Notes: generated by a model not told the origin, from the sequence alone. A stretch of 64,000 nucleotides of DNA from a bacterium (GCA_017629215.1 JAGBXP010000006.1:16071-80070), one strand, 5' to 3'. Shown: positions 40,895-50,166, counted from the first letter of the stretch. Made by a program: numbers and translations.

Positions 40895-43540
40895 ATGCTT
40901 AAAGGAAACGAAATTAGACAATTATACTTAGATTTTTTTGAAAAGAAATATCAACATACTATTGTTGAAAGCTCAAGTCTAGTACCAGATAATCCAACTG
41001 TTTTATTAACTACAGCTGGCATGTTGCAATTTTTACCAATATTTTTAGGTATACAAAAATCACCTTATGATCCTGCTCGTGCAGCATCTTGTCAAAAATG
41101 CGCTCGTGCTGGTGGCAAGGATTCTGATATTGAAAATGTAGGAAGAACTCCACGACATCATACATTCTTTGAGATGTTGGGTAATTTTTCTTTTGGAGAT
41201 TATTATAAAAAAGAAATTATAGAATGGGCTTGGGAATTTGTAACAGAGGTTCTTAAACTGGATAAAGATAGACTTTGGATTACCATATTTGAAACAGATG
41301 ACGAAGCTTATGAGCTTTGGAGAAATGTGGGAATTCCTGCTGAAAGAATTAAAAGAAAAGGCAAGAAGGATAATTTCTGGGGACCTCCAGGAGCTTCAGG
41401 TTCTTGTGGTCCTTGTTCTGAAATCCATTATGATTTAGGTGAACAATACAAATGTTCTGATGATTGTGGTATTGATACTTGTGAATGTGATAGATGGGTT
41501 GAAATTTGGAACTTGGTATTCACAGAACTTTATCAAGATGAAGAAGGAAACCAGTCTCCACTTGAAAAGAAAAATGTTGACACAGGCATGGGCTTAGAAA
41601 GAATTACAATGGTATGCCAAGGTGTTGCATCAACATTTGAAACAGATTTATTAAGACCAATTTTGGATAAAGTGTCTGAAATGTCAGGTGTTTCTTATAA
41701 AAAATCTGAAAAAACAGATGTTTCATTAAGGATTATTACTGACCATGCTAGATGTGTTTCATTCTTGATTTCTGATGGTGTAATTCCAGGTAACGAAGGT
41801 AGAAGCTATGTTTTAAGAATGATTTTAAGACGTGCTTTAAGACATGGAAAAATCTTGGGTATGGAATTACCATTCTTATATAAACTTGTTGACACAGTTG
41901 TGGAATACTATGGGCAAGCTTATCCTGATTTAATAAAAAATAAAGAAAAAATCAAAGATACTATAAAGAAAGAAGAAGAAAGATTTAACAAAACCCTCGA
42001 TAGAGGATATAAAATGCTTGATGAATTTATTGCTGAAAAGAAAGATATTGATGGCGAAAGTGCATTCAAGCTTTATGATACTTTCGGATTTCCATTTGAG
42101 TTAACTCGAGAAATAGCAGAAGAAAATGGACTAGCTGTTGATGAAGAAGGTTATCGCAAAGCTATGCAAGAGCAAAAAGAGCGTGCCAAGGCTGCAACTG
42201 CAAAGATTTCTGTAACTGGCGATATTAAGTATGCAAAAGTTGAAGAAGAAGTTGGCTCAACTGAATTTTTAGGCTATGAAGAAGTTGCTTGCGAAGCAAA
42301 AATCCTTGCATTAATAGAAGGCGAAGGCTATGTTGATGTTGTATTAGATAGAACTCCATTCTATGCAGAATGTGGTGGTCAAGTTGGTGATAGTGGATAT
42401 ATTGTAAACGAAAACTTGAAGGTCGAAGTTCTTACAACATTCAAAGTAAACCAATTATTCGTTCATAGATGTCAAGTTCTTACTGGCGAATTAGTTACTG
42501 GTGAAAGAGTTTTAGCTATTATTGACTCAGAAAGAAGAAATGAGATTAAAGTTCATCATACATCAGCTCACCTACTTCAAGCAGCTTTAATTAATGTCAT
42601 CGGAGATGAAGTAAAACAGGCTGGCTCACAGGTTGAAGAAAATCGAATGAGATTTGACTTCACATTTTCAAGAGCAATGACTCCTCAAGAGGTTGAAAAA
42701 ACTGAAGCACTTATGAATAAATGGATTGGTGAAAGACTTCCAGTTCAGACTGATGTTATGGACATTGAAGAAGCTAAATTAACTGGTGCAACTGCATTAT
42801 TTGGTGAAAAATATGATGACGTTGTTCGTGTTGTTTCAATTGGTGGAGCTAAAAAATGTAAATGTGGGGGTGGCTGTAAATGCAAGCACGATGAAGAGCC
42901 AGAAGTTATATCAAGAGAATTTTGCGCAGGTACACACGCAAAGTCAACTGGTGATTTAAGACTTGTGAAAATTGTTTCAGAAGGTGCAATTGCAGCAGGA
43001 ACTAGAAGAATAGAATTAGTTGTATCAAAAGCAGCTATTGAATACTTGAATAATAAAGTTAAAGTTACAAATGAGCTTGAATCAAGATTTAAAGTTCATA
43101 CAGATGAAGTTCTTGAGCGTGTAGAAAAACTTGCCGAAGAAAACAGAGAACTTCAAAAAGAGCTTGTACGTCTTAAAGAAGAACAAGCTAGAGGTAAGTT
43201 TGCAACATTTATTTCAAAAGCTCAAGATATTGAAGGCGGTAAACTATTCATTTCCAAGATTGAAAACTTTGATGCTGATGCAATTAAAGCAGGTATTGAA
43301 TTATTAGGTAACAAGCTTGGAGATAGTGTAATTATCCTTGCAAGTGAAAAAATGGTTGTTGCAAAAGTTTCTGATAATTTTGTACAAAAAGGAATTAATG
43401 CAGGTAAGATAGTTGGAGAAATCGCTCGTGCAACAGGTGCAAATGGAGGTGGACGTCCTAATTTCGCGCAAGGCGGAGTAAAGGATGCTAGCTTGCTTGA
43501 TGAAATCTTAGCAAAAATAGAGGCTGATATTAAAGGATAA
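40895..43540 (+). CDS. alaS: Alanyl-tRNA synthetase with a Cys-rich insertion
   Basis: AlaRS charges tRNA-Ala and edits mischarged Ser/Gly. The 881-residue protein has the normal order: aminoacylation domain ('MLKGNEIRQLYLDFFEKKYQH', 'RAASCQKCARAGGKDSDIENVGRT.RHHTFFEMLGNFSFGDYYK'-type motif 2, 'GMGLERI' motif 3), editing domain with 'HHTSAHLLQAAL' and 'FCAGTHAKSTGDL' (zinc/editing ligands) and the C-terminal domain ending 'GGRPNFAQGG'. Between 'VVSIGGA' and 'SREFCAGTH' is an unusual insertion with five Cys in KKCKCGGGCKCKHDEEPE (about residues 651-668), apparently a metal-binding loop beside the editing centre. It appears monocistronic with a terminator after it. Confidence 0.97.
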   Translation: MLKGNEIRQLYLDFFEKKYQHTIVESSSLVPDNPTVLLTTAGMLQFLPIFLGIQKSPYDPARAASCQKCARAGGKDSDIENVGRTPRHHTFFEMLGNFSFGDYYKKEIIEWAWEFVTEVLKLDKDRLWITIFETDDEAYELWRNVGIPAERIKRKGKKDNFWGPPGASGSCGPCSEIHYDLGEQYKCSDDCGIDTCECDRWVEIWNLVFTELYQDEEGNQSPLEKKNVDTGMGLERITMVCQGVASTFETDLLRPILDKVSEMSGVSYKKSEKTDVSLRIITDHARCVSFLISDGVIPGNEGRSYVLRMILRRALRHGKILGMELPFLYKLVDTVVEYYGQAYPDLIKNKEKIKDTIKKEEERFNKTLDRGYKMLDEFIAEKKDIDGESAFKLYDTFGFPFELTREIAEENGLAVDEEGYRKAMQEQKERAKAATAKISVTGDIKYAKVEEEVGSTEFLGYEEVACEAKILALIEGEGYVDVVLDRTPFYAECGGQVGDSGYIVNENLKVEVLTTFKVNQLFVHRCQVLTGELVTGERVLAIIDSERRNEIKVHHTSAHLLQAALINVIGDEVKQAGSQVEENRMRFDFTFSRAMTPQEVEKTEALMNKWIGERLPVQTDVMDIEEAKLTGATALFGEKYDDVVRVVSIGGAKKCKCGGGCKCKHDEEPEVISREFCAGTHAKSTGDLRLVKIVSEGAIAAGTRRIELVVSKAAIEYLNNKVKVTNELESRFKVHTDEVLERVEKLAEENRELQKELVRLKEEQARGKFATFISKAQDIEGGKLFISKIENFDADAIKAGIELLGNKLGDSVIILASEKMVVAKVSDNFVQKGINAGKIVGEIARATGANGGGRPNFAQGGVKDASLLDEILAKIEADIKG

Positions 43541-43566
43541 ACTGATTAATATCAAAAAATAATTTT

Positions 43567-43603
43567 AAAGTGATATAAAATTCAATTTTATATCACTTTT
43601 TAA
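43567..43603 (+). terminator. Intrinsic terminator after alaS
   Basis: Long AT-rich arms AAAGTGATATAAAA (43567-43580) and TTTTATATCACTTT (43586-43599) are followed by TTAAAT. Confidence 0.75.
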
Positions 43604-43634
43604 ATATGATTAAAATATGAAATGTATCTTAATA

Positions 43635-43784
43635 AAACTTCACAGAACAAGCAATTGTAACGATTTGTAAAGACGAGTTTTCATGAGGCTCAAATCCAGT
43701 TATAATGCCCTATATGATATGATATGATATGATGTGAGGTGAGGAGTCTTTTTGCATTAAAGTTTTTAAAAAATATGCCGATAA
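43635..43784 (+). promoter_or_regulatory. Duplicated promoter module, copy 2 (upstream of the 388-residue gene)
   Basis: This is the partner of 16851-16995. It keeps the blocks AAACTTCACA, TTGTAACGATTTGTAAAGA, AGTTTTCATGAGG to TATAATGCCC (possible sigma-70 promoter: TTTTCA at 43678-43683 and TATAAT at 43701-43706), then GATAT/GATGT pentamers in a different copy number, GAGGAGTC and the sigma-28 promoter. Beyond the sigma-28 promoter the similarity stops. Confidence 0.7.
43758..43784 (+). promoter_or_regulatory. Consensus sigma-28 (FliA) promoter of the 388-residue gene
   Basis: TAAAGTTT (43758-43765), an exact 11-base spacer and GCCGATAA (43777-43784) match the enterobacterial sigma-28 consensus at every position. 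The predicted transcript has a ~70-base leader before the ATG at 43860. Confidence 0.85.
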
Positions 43785-43859
43785 TAATTCTACAAGTAGA
43801 TCTAAGTTAGCATGCAACGTAAGTCGTATTATGTAGTAAAAAATAGAAAGGAGTACAAA

Positions 43860-45026
43860 ATGGTAGATCAAATTAATAATGCAGGTCCAAAAGTATCAAA
43901 ATTTCTTAACAACGAAATTAAAGGCATAATGAGTATGGAAGGAAAAAAGAATAAAATAGATACAGAAAAAGAATATAATAAGATTGGAGAACTTCTAGCT
44001 AAAGGTGATTATAGTGCTACAGAAAAAGAATTTTTAGAAGGCTATAGACTTGAATATGAAAACGCACAAAAAGCTAAAGAGGCTAAGGATTTTGAAGATA
44101 AAATGACACCTGGTGTAAAAAAGGATGTTGATAAATTGGTAAAAGAAATGAATAAAAAAAATAATTTAACTCCAGATTTACAAGCTCAAAAACTAACAAT
44201 AATGCTAAATGATTCGAAAAACAAGTTAAATTCAGCTGATGAACAATATATTAGAGAAGCTTTGATTAATAATGGTTATGGAAATTTAATATCTCAAAAT
44301 AAAGGTATGGATGCTACTAAAGAAAAGATTGACGCTTCTAATAATAGTTCTTACAATACTGAAGCAACTGATATAAAAAATGTAGAAGCGCCAAAACTAG
44401 ATGAAGTTACAGAATCGACAGGTACAGAAAAGCATAACGCTGATGAAGCATTCTCTCCAAAAACAGAAGCTTCTGAATCTTCTTCCAATGGGGCAATATC
44501 TAATGGGGTTGATACAAATACTCCCGCAAAACGAACTCAAAATACAAAAGTTAGTATCTCTATAAAAGATAATGGGGCTGGAATAGCATTAGGCGACGAC
44601 TTCGCGAAAGCAACTATTGATAAAAAAGATCCAAAATTAATTAGAACAGTTTGTCAATCTATCACTAAAGATAACGCATATAGTTTTTTTAAATATTTAG
44701 ATAAGTATCTTAGGTATGATGGAGATTTAGATGGCAGAACAGAGTTTGTATTTACAACACGCATATTTAGTGTTAATGATCCAGGTAAATTAGTCAACAC
44801 TAATCAAGCATTTAAAGCTATAAATAATTTAGTAGCTCAAGCAAAAGAAATGAAACTAAATAATACTAAAGCTTATAAGGAGCTTGCAACTCTAAATCGT
44901 GCTCTATATAACCAGGTTAATTCATCACCAGGTATGATAGGAGATTTAAGTATTGATCTACAAGTATCTGTTGATAAAGCAATTGAGGCTATGATAAAAG
45001 AAATGGATAAACATGTAATACAATAA
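43860..45026 (+). CDS. Unidentified soluble protein under a sigma-28 promoter
   Basis: The 388-residue protein starts MVDQINNAGPKVSKFLNNEIKG (ATG 43860, AAAGGAG 6 bases upstream; an earlier in-frame ATG at 43812 lacks a ribosome site). Residues ~1-150 are helical and charged. Residues ~155-235 are a Ser/Thr/Asn/Glu-rich linker. Residues ~240-388 form a helical domain ('DAYSFFKYLDKYLRYDGDLDGRTEFVFTTRIFS'-like segment, 'LIRTVCQSITKDN'). It has no signal peptide and no membrane helix. Control by a perfect sigma-28 promoter suggests co-expression with the flagellar filament; export through the flagellar apparatus is a speculative possibility. Monocistronic. Confidence 0.75.
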   Translation: MVDQINNAGPKVSKFLNNEIKGIMSMEGKKNKIDTEKEYNKIGELLAKGDYSATEKEFLEGYRLEYENAQKAKEAKDFEDKMTPGVKKDVDKLVKEMNKKNNLTPDLQAQKLTIMLNDSKNKLNSADEQYIREALINNGYGNLISQNKGMDATKEKIDASNNSSYNTEATDIKNVEAPKLDEVTESTGTEKHNADEAFSPKTEASESSSNGAISNGVDTNTPAKRTQNTKVSISIKDNGAGIALGDDFAKATIDKKDPKLIRTVCQSITKDNAYSFFKYLDKYLRYDGDLDGRTEFVFTTRIFSVNDPGKLVNTNQAFKAINNLVAQAKEMKLNNTKAYKELATLNRALYNQVNSSPGMIGDLSIDLQVSVDKAIEAMIKEMDKHVIQ

Positions 45027-45047
45027 TTATTTTAAAGATAACTTCAG

Positions 45048-45076
45048 AAGGGTATTCAAAATAGAGTACCCTTTTG
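45048..45076 (+). terminator. Intrinsic terminator after the 388-residue gene
   Basis: Arms AAGGGTA (45048-45054) and TACCCTT (45067-45073) with a 12-base loop are followed by TTGAATT. The U tract is weak. Confidence 0.6.
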
Positions 45077-45168
45077 AATTATTAGAGCATAATTGGCGAA
45101 ACTTTTTTATTCTTTTGTGATATAATTAATTAAAATATAATTATTTAGCATAGAGGAGTATTGAGAGA

Positions 45169-46179
45169 ATGATCAATAATGCAATACCATTGAGAATAGC
45201 TGGTGTTGGATATAGCGTGCCAAAAACCGTTATTACAAACGAAGATTTGACAAAATTATATGATACGTCTGATGTATGGATTTATTCTAGAACAGGGATT
45301 AAAGAAAGAAGAATTGTATCTGGTAATGAAGGTGCTTTTGAATTAGGTGTAGAAGCAGCTAAAAAAGCTCTAAGTAAATCTGGGATTAAGTCTGAAGATA
45401 TAGAGATGATTATTGTAGCTACATCAGCTCCATCTCAGTTATATCCAGCAATGGGTTGTAGAATTCAAGCAGCATTAGAAATTCCAAACAATATACCTGC
45501 ATTTGATATAACTGCTGCATGCTCAGGTTTAATCTATGCTCTAAGTATTGCAAGAGGTTATATTGCATCAGGCATGTACAAAAATATACTTATCGTGGCT
45601 ACTGATAACAATTCAAAGTTATTAGACTGGTCTGATAGAACTTGTTCTATACTTTTTGGTGATGGTGCTGGTGCGATGGTTGTTACTGCTTCTGATGACG
45701 GTGTGGATGATATCATTTCTATTGATATTAAATCTGATGGTTCAATTGGTGATATTATTCAGCTTAATTTGACAGGCAAAAATTGCCCATTAGTTGAACC
45801 TAATGAGGAACAGCCTTTGTTTATTAAAATGAACGGTAAAGAAGTTTATCGTTTTGTTGCTCGTGTTCTTCCTGAATATGTAGAAAAACTTATTGCAGAT
45901 GCTGGCATGAAAGCTGAAGATATTGATTATCTAATCCCTCATCAAGCTAATTTAAGAATTATTCAAGCTGTTCAAGAAAGACTTGGATATTCTGACGAAA
46001 AAGTTATTACTAATATTAAATACTATGGTAATACTTCAGCAGCTTCTATTCCTTTAGCTATGGTGGAAGGTGTTGAAAATGGCAAAGTAAAACTTGGCTC
46101 AACTGCAATACTAACAGGCTTCGGTGCTGGCATGACTTGGGGTGGTTGCATTGTTAGATTGAGAGAAGGAATTTGTTGA
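45169..46179 (+). CDS. fabH: 3-oxoacyl-ACP synthase III (FabH)
   Basis: FabH starts fatty acid synthesis by condensing acetyl-CoA with malonyl-ACP. The 336-residue thiolase-fold protein has the catalytic Cys in 'DITAACSGLIYAL', His in 'LIPHQANLRII' and Asn in 'YYGNTSAASIPLA', the complete Cys-His-Asn triad. 'DTSDVWIYSRTGIKERR' is the typical N-terminal signature. It is the first gene of fabH-fabD-x-fabG with AGAGGAG upstream, and fabD follows after 19 bases. Confidence 0.97.
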   Translation: MINNAIPLRIAGVGYSVPKTVITNEDLTKLYDTSDVWIYSRTGIKERRIVSGNEGAFELGVEAAKKALSKSGIKSEDIEMIIVATSAPSQLYPAMGCRIQAALEIPNNIPAFDITAACSGLIYALSIARGYIASGMYKNILIVATDNNSKLLDWSDRTCSILFGDGAGAMVVTASDDGVDDIISIDIKSDGSIGDIIQLNLTGKNCPLVEPNEEQPLFIKMNGKEVYRFVARVLPEYVEKLIADAGMKAEDIDYLIPHQANLRIIQAVQERLGYSDEKVITNIKYYGNTSAASIPLAMVEGVENGKVKLGSTAILTGFGAGMTWGGCIVRLREGIC

Positions 46180-46198
46180 TAAAAAGGAGAAAAAATAA

Positions 46199-47146
46199 AT
46201 GAAAAAAATAGCATTCTTATTTCCTGGACAAGGCTCACAAGCCGTAGGTATGGGAAAAGACTTATATGAAAGCTCAAATTCTGCTAAAGAAGTTTTTGAA
46301 ATCGCAAATAAAACTTTGGGTAAAAGTGTTTCAGATTTGTGCTTTGAAGGTCCAGAAGAAAACTTAAAACAAACTGTAAATACTCAGCCTTGTATTGTTA
46401 CAATGTCAATCGCTGCGATGGAAGCTTTGAGAGAAAAATGTAACATAACTCCAGACTATGTAGCAGGTCATTCTTTAGGTGAATACTGTGCAATGTTTTC
46501 TGCTGGTGTTATGTCTTTAGAAAACACTCTTAGGGCTATTCAAAAACGTGCTGATTTGATGAGCGAAGCTAAAGGTGGAGCTATGGCAGCGGTTCTTAAT
46601 GCAAGCGAAGAAGTTTTAAAAGCTGGCTTAGAAGAAGGTAATAAGGTTGGCTATGTTGATGTTGCTAACTATAACTCTCCTGCTCAAGTTGTAATTACTG
46701 GTGCAGAAGATGCAGTTAAAGCTACAAGTGATTATTTATTAGCAAATGGAGTAAGAAGAGTTGTTCCTCTTGCTGTATCTGGAGCATTCCATTCTAAATT
46801 CATGGAAAAAGCTGGTACTAGCTTTGCTGAATTTATTGCTGATGTTGAATTAAATAATGCATCAATTCCTGTAATTACAAATGTTGATGCAGAAGCTACA
46901 GTTAATGCTGAAGACTTTAGAGCAAAAATGCCTAAACAAATTTATTCATCAGTATATTGGACTCAAACTATTGAAAAAATGGTATCTGAAGGTGTTGATA
47001 CATTTATTGAAATTGGACCAGGAAAAGTTTTAGCTGGTTTAAATAAAAAAATTGCGCCAGAGGGGGTAAATGTATATAATGTCTACGACGTTGCTTCTTT
47101 AGAAGCAACAGTGGAAGCATTGAATACAGAATTAGCAGGGGTATAG
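46199..47146 (+). CDS. fabD: Malonyl-CoA:ACP transacylase (FabD)
   Basis: FabD loads malonyl groups on acyl carrier protein. The 315-residue protein shows 'AFLFPGQGSQAVGMGKDL', the catalytic Ser in 'VAGHSLGEYCAMFSAG', a conserved Arg in 'IQKRADLM' and His in 'VSGAFHSKFM', all family markers. Length is normal. It is the second gene of the fatty acid operon; its stop is immediately followed by the start codon of a small gene. Confidence 0.97.
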   Translation: MKKIAFLFPGQGSQAVGMGKDLYESSNSAKEVFEIANKTLGKSVSDLCFEGPEENLKQTVNTQPCIVTMSIAAMEALREKCNITPDYVAGHSLGEYCAMFSAGVMSLENTLRAIQKRADLMSEAKGGAMAAVLNASEEVLKAGLEEGNKVGYVDVANYNSPAQVVITGAEDAVKATSDYLLANGVRRVVPLAVSGAFHSKFMEKAGTSFAEFIADVELNNASIPVITNVDAEATVNAEDFRAKMPKQIYSSVYWTQTIEKMVSEGVDTFIEIGPGKVLAGLNKKIAPEGVNVYNVYDVASLEATVEALNTELAGV

Positions 47147-47383
47147 ATGTATAAGATTCTTCCAAAGTTTAATAAATCAAAGGTGTATAAAACAAAAATA
47201 AATCCCAATAGTAGAGAGTTCTATAAAAAACATCCAGATTTAGCTCCAAGAAATGTTTATTTGTATATGGGAAGAACTTTGGATTTAAAAACTGTACATA
47301 AATATTTAGATAATATTGGTAAGGAGTCAATATTTGAAAGAATAAAAAATTGGTTTTCAAATTTATTTAATAAGAAAAAGTAG
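47147..47383 (+). CDS. Small basic protein inserted between fabD and fabG
   Basis: The 78-residue protein (MYKILPKFNKSKVYKTKINPN...) starts on the base after the fabD stop. It is basic (many Lys) with a C-terminal amphipathic, Trp/Phe-containing helix ('FERIKNWFSNLFNKKK') that could touch the membrane. There is no known domain. Position implies co-translation with fabD and co-expression with fatty acid synthesis genes; acpP, more usual near fabD-fabG, is not seen. Confidence 0.6.
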   Translation: MYKILPKFNKSKVYKTKINPNSREFYKKHPDLAPRNVYLYMGRTLDLKTVHKYLDNIGKESIFERIKNWFSNLFNKKK

Positions 47384-47427
47384 TAGGTTGGGTTAAACTC
47401 AACATTTAAAATAAGGAGAAATTAAAA

Positions 47428-48159
47428 ATGACAGAAAGAAAAATTGCTTTAATTACAGGTGGTTCAAGAGGTATTGGTCTTGCTTGTGCTTTAGAATTAG
47501 CTAAGGCTGGTTGTGATATCATCATTAATGATATTTGTGATGCAGAAAAAGCTCAACCTGCAATTGATGAAATCAAGGCTTGTGGTGTAAATGCTTATTT
47601 CTATAGCTTTGATGTATCTAACTTTGATGCTGTAAAAGAAAATGTTGATAAAATGGTTGCTGAACACGGCAAAATCGACATCTTATTAAACAACGCTGGT
47701 ATCACAAGAGACGGTTTATTCTTAAGAATGGATATGAATCAATGGGAAAGCGTTATTAAAGTTAACTTAACTTCAGCTTTCTGTGTAACTAACGCAGTTA
47801 TTAAACACATGTCAAAAGCAAGACAAGGTTCTATTATTAACATGTCATCTATTGTTGGTCGTCATGGTAATGCTGGTCAAGCTAACTACTCAGCTTCTAA
47901 AGCTGGTATGATTGGTTTTACTCAAACTCTTGCAAAAGAATTTGGCTCAAGAAATATAAGAGTAAATGCAATTTGTCCTGGCTTTATTCAAACTGCTATG
48001 ACAGCTGAACTTCCTAATATTGATGAATATTTAAAAGCTATTCCTATGAAGAGATTAGGAACTCCAGAAGATATCGCTAAAGTTGTTAAATTCTTAGCTC
48101 TTGATACAGAATATGTAACAGGTCAAGCTATTGAAGTAGCTGGTGGTTTAATGATATAA
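47428..48159 (+). CDS. fabG: 3-oxoacyl-ACP reductase (FabG)
   Basis: FabG reduces 3-ketoacyl-ACP with NADPH. The 243-residue short-chain dehydrogenase has the cofactor motif 'ALITGGSRGIGLACALELAKAG', 'LLNNAGITRDGLF', the catalytic Ser in 'INMSSIVG', and Tyr-Lys in 'YSASKAGMIGF'. The 'TAMTAELP' and 'KRLGTPEDIAKVVKFLA...YVTGQAIEVAGG' segments are FabG-specific. AAGGAG precedes the ATG. It ends the fab operon at a bidirectional terminator shared with rpsA. Confidence 0.97.
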   Translation: MTERKIALITGGSRGIGLACALELAKAGCDIIINDICDAEKAQPAIDEIKACGVNAYFYSFDVSNFDAVKENVDKMVAEHGKIDILLNNAGITRDGLFLRMDMNQWESVIKVNLTSAFCVTNAVIKHMSKARQGSIINMSSIVGRHGNAGQANYSASKAGMIGFTQTLAKEFGSRNIRVNAICPGFIQTAMTAELPNIDEYLKAIPMKRLGTPEDIAKVVKFLALDTEYVTGQAIEVAGGLMI

Positions 48160-48174
48160 GAGATTTTATCTTAA

Positions 48175-48214
48175 AAAAATCGGATGTTCAAAATTTTGGA
48201 CATCCGATTTTTAT
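48175..48214. terminator. Bidirectional terminator between fabG and rpsA
   Basis: Thirteen-base perfect arms AAAAATCGGATGT (48175-48187) and ACATCCGATTTTT (48200-48212) enclose a 12-base loop. The A-rich 5' and T-rich 3' sides let it work for both converging transcripts. Confidence 0.88.
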
Positions 48215-48238
48215 TATCATTAAAACTTTTAGTTTCAA

Positions 48239-49285
48239 TTATGCATTAATATCTTTGATAGATAATGCAATTCTATGTTCTTTTGGAGTGAATTTTTTGA
48301 TTAATACATCAACTTCAGCACCAACTTTGAATAAATTGAATGGATTTACATTTTCATCTGACATTTCTGATACTGGTAATAAAGCTTCTACGCCAGGGAA
48401 AATATTAATAAATGCACCAAAAGTAGTAACTTTATTAACTATACCTTTAACAACTTGACCTTCTTCAAATTGACCTTCAATTTGTTGCCAAGGGTTTTCA
48501 CCCATTCTCTTAAGTGATAATGAAATTCTTTTTAATTCATAATCAATTTTAATAATTTTAACTTCAATAGTATCACCATAAGTAAGAACATCAGATGGGT
48601 GTTTAATTCTTTGCCAAGAAATTTCTGAAATTGGTAATAAACCATCAATTCCATTAATGTCAACAAATGCACCAAAATCAGTTATTCTTACAACATTACC
48701 TGTAACAATCTGATCTTCTTCAAGAGATGAAAGTACGTTATCAACAACTTGATCTCTTTGTTCAGCTACAGCTTGTCTTTGAGAAAGAATTAATTTGTTT
48801 TTCTTAGGATCAGCTTCTAGAACTTTAACTTCGATTTTTGTATCTACAAGACCTTCAAAAGGAGTTCCTGTTCTTAATTGAGAAGATGGTATAAAACCTT
48901 TAAGGTCAGCAACGTCAACAAGAACGCCACCTTTTACAGTTGAAACAACTTTAGCAAGAATTGTATCACCTTGTATTTTAGCATCATTAAGTTGCGCCCA
49001 AGCTTGAGCAAATGCAATTCTCTTTAATGATAGAAGCATTGAATCTTCGTTGCTTTCTTCTTTTAATACATAAAATTCTCTCACTTCGCCAATTTCTAAT
49101 TCTTCAATATCGCTTGAAAGTTCTTTATTTGATAAGAAAGCTTCCATTTTAGCACCTTTTACGCTTACTAAATAGCCTTCTGATTCTTTCTTGATAATAG
49201 TACCTTCTACGATGTCAGCTACGCTGTTTGATTTTGCAAAACTTTCTTCTAAAAGTTGCTCAAATTCGTCTAATAATTGTGTCAT
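48239..49285 (-). CDS. rpsA: 30S ribosomal protein S1 (four S1 domains)
   Basis: The 348-residue protein has four S1 RNA-binding repeats, about residues 20-90, 105-172, 190-258 and 275-345. The last two are the most typical ('GNVVRITDFGAFVDINGIDGLLPISEISWQRIKHPSDVLTYGDTIEVKIIKID' pattern; 'GIVNKVTTFGAFINIFPGVEALLPVSEMS'). Four repeats rather than six is usual for Gram-positive and cyanobacterial-type S1. Its start codon overlaps the stop of ispH (ATGA), so translation is coupled; in some Clostridia these two proteins are fused. Confidence 0.93.
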   Translation of the reverse strand: MTQLLDEFEQLLEESFAKSNSVADIVEGTIIKKESEGYLVSVKGAKMEAFLSNKELSSDIEELEIGEVREFYVLKEESNEDSMLLSLKRIAFAQAWAQLNDAKIQGDTILAKVVSTVKGGVLVDVADLKGFIPSSQLRTGTPFEGLVDTKIEVKVLEADPKKNKLILSQRQAVAEQRDQVVDNVLSSLEEDQIVTGNVVRITDFGAFVDINGIDGLLPISEISWQRIKHPSDVLTYGDTIEVKIIKIDYELKRISLSLKRMGENPWQQIEGQFEEGQVVKGIVNKVTTFGAFINIFPGVEALLPVSEMSDENVNPFNLFKVGAEVDVLIKKFTPKEHRIALSIKDINA

Positions 49286-50166
49286 TTTTCAATTTTCCTT
49301 TCTTGTTTTATTTTATCAATAACATTATTTATTATATTTTGTGGAGTAGACGCCCCAGCTGTAATTCCTATGTTTTTAGATTTTTGTATCAAATCAATAT
49401 AATTTTCTAAATCTAAATCATTTTCAATATGAATAGTTTTTGTGATATCTTTAATAATTTCTGCAAGATGTGTTGTGTTTGCACTCTTCTTTGAACCTAC
49501 AACTACCATTAAATCACTGTTTTGTGCGAGTTCTTTTGCTTCTACCTGTCTCATAGCTGTAGATTGACAAATCGTATTATAAATTAATACCTCTTTGGTA
49601 ATTGAATTTAGGTAATTTACTATTTTATTAAGTGTTGATAACATTTGAGTTGTTTGAACTACTACTCCAACTTTTTTATGTTCTTTAATCTCGTTACTAT
49701 AGCGTTCAATTTCTTCAATTGTAGATGAAACAATAACTTTATTAGAATATTTTTTTGCATTAGCTCTTATAGCAATTACTTCTGGATGATCAGGTTTCCC
49801 AACAATCACAACAAAGTAATCTTTTTGAGCAAGTTCAACAGCTCTTTGTTGAACTTTTTTTACATCAAGGCAAGTTAGGTCTACAACTTCAAACCCAACT
49901 TCTTTAAGCTTGTTAAATACTTCAGGAGCTTCTCCATGACTACGAACTATACAAATACCATCTCCTTTTTGAGGGATATCATATATGGTTTTAATTCCTA
50001 AGCTATCAAGTTCCTGAATTACATCCATGTTATGAATTAAATCCCCTAAAACATAGATATTCTTATTAGGATTTTCTTTCTTTAATCTTATAGCTGTCTC
50101 AACGGCTCTTTTTACACCGTAACAGAATCCTGCAAATTTCGCTAATTTTATATTTTGGCTATTCAA
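49282..50166 (-). CDS. ispH: 4-hydroxy-3-methylbut-2-enyl diphosphate reductase IspH (LytB)
   Basis: IspH is the last enzyme of the MEP isoprenoid pathway and carries a [4Fe-4S] cluster. The three cluster cysteines are in 'AGFCYGVKRAV', 'VDLTCLDVKKVQ' and 'YNTICQSTAMRQ'. 'VLGDLIHNMDVI' (normally HN near the active site) and 'GVVVQTTQM' (Thr-rich active loop), 'GSKKSANTTHL' and 'GITAGASTPQ' follow the family order. Length 294 is normal. It overlaps rpsA by 4 bases and may be transcribed with trmL and upstream genes, after an ~90-base gap. Confidence 0.96.
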   Translation of the reverse strand: MNSQNIKLAKFAGFCYGVKRAVETAIRLKKENPNKNIYVLGDLIHNMDVIQELDSLGIKTIYDIPQKGDGICIVRSHGEAPEVFNKLKEVGFEVVDLTCLDVKKVQQRAVELAQKDYFVVIVGKPDHPEVIAIRANAKKYSNKVIVSSTIEEIERYSNEIKEHKKVGVVVQTTQMLSTLNKIVNYLNSITKEVLIYNTICQSTAMRQVEAKELAQNSDLMVVVGSKKSANTTHLAEIIKDITKTIHIENDLDLENYIDLIQKSKNIGITAGASTPQNIINNVIDKIKQERKIEK

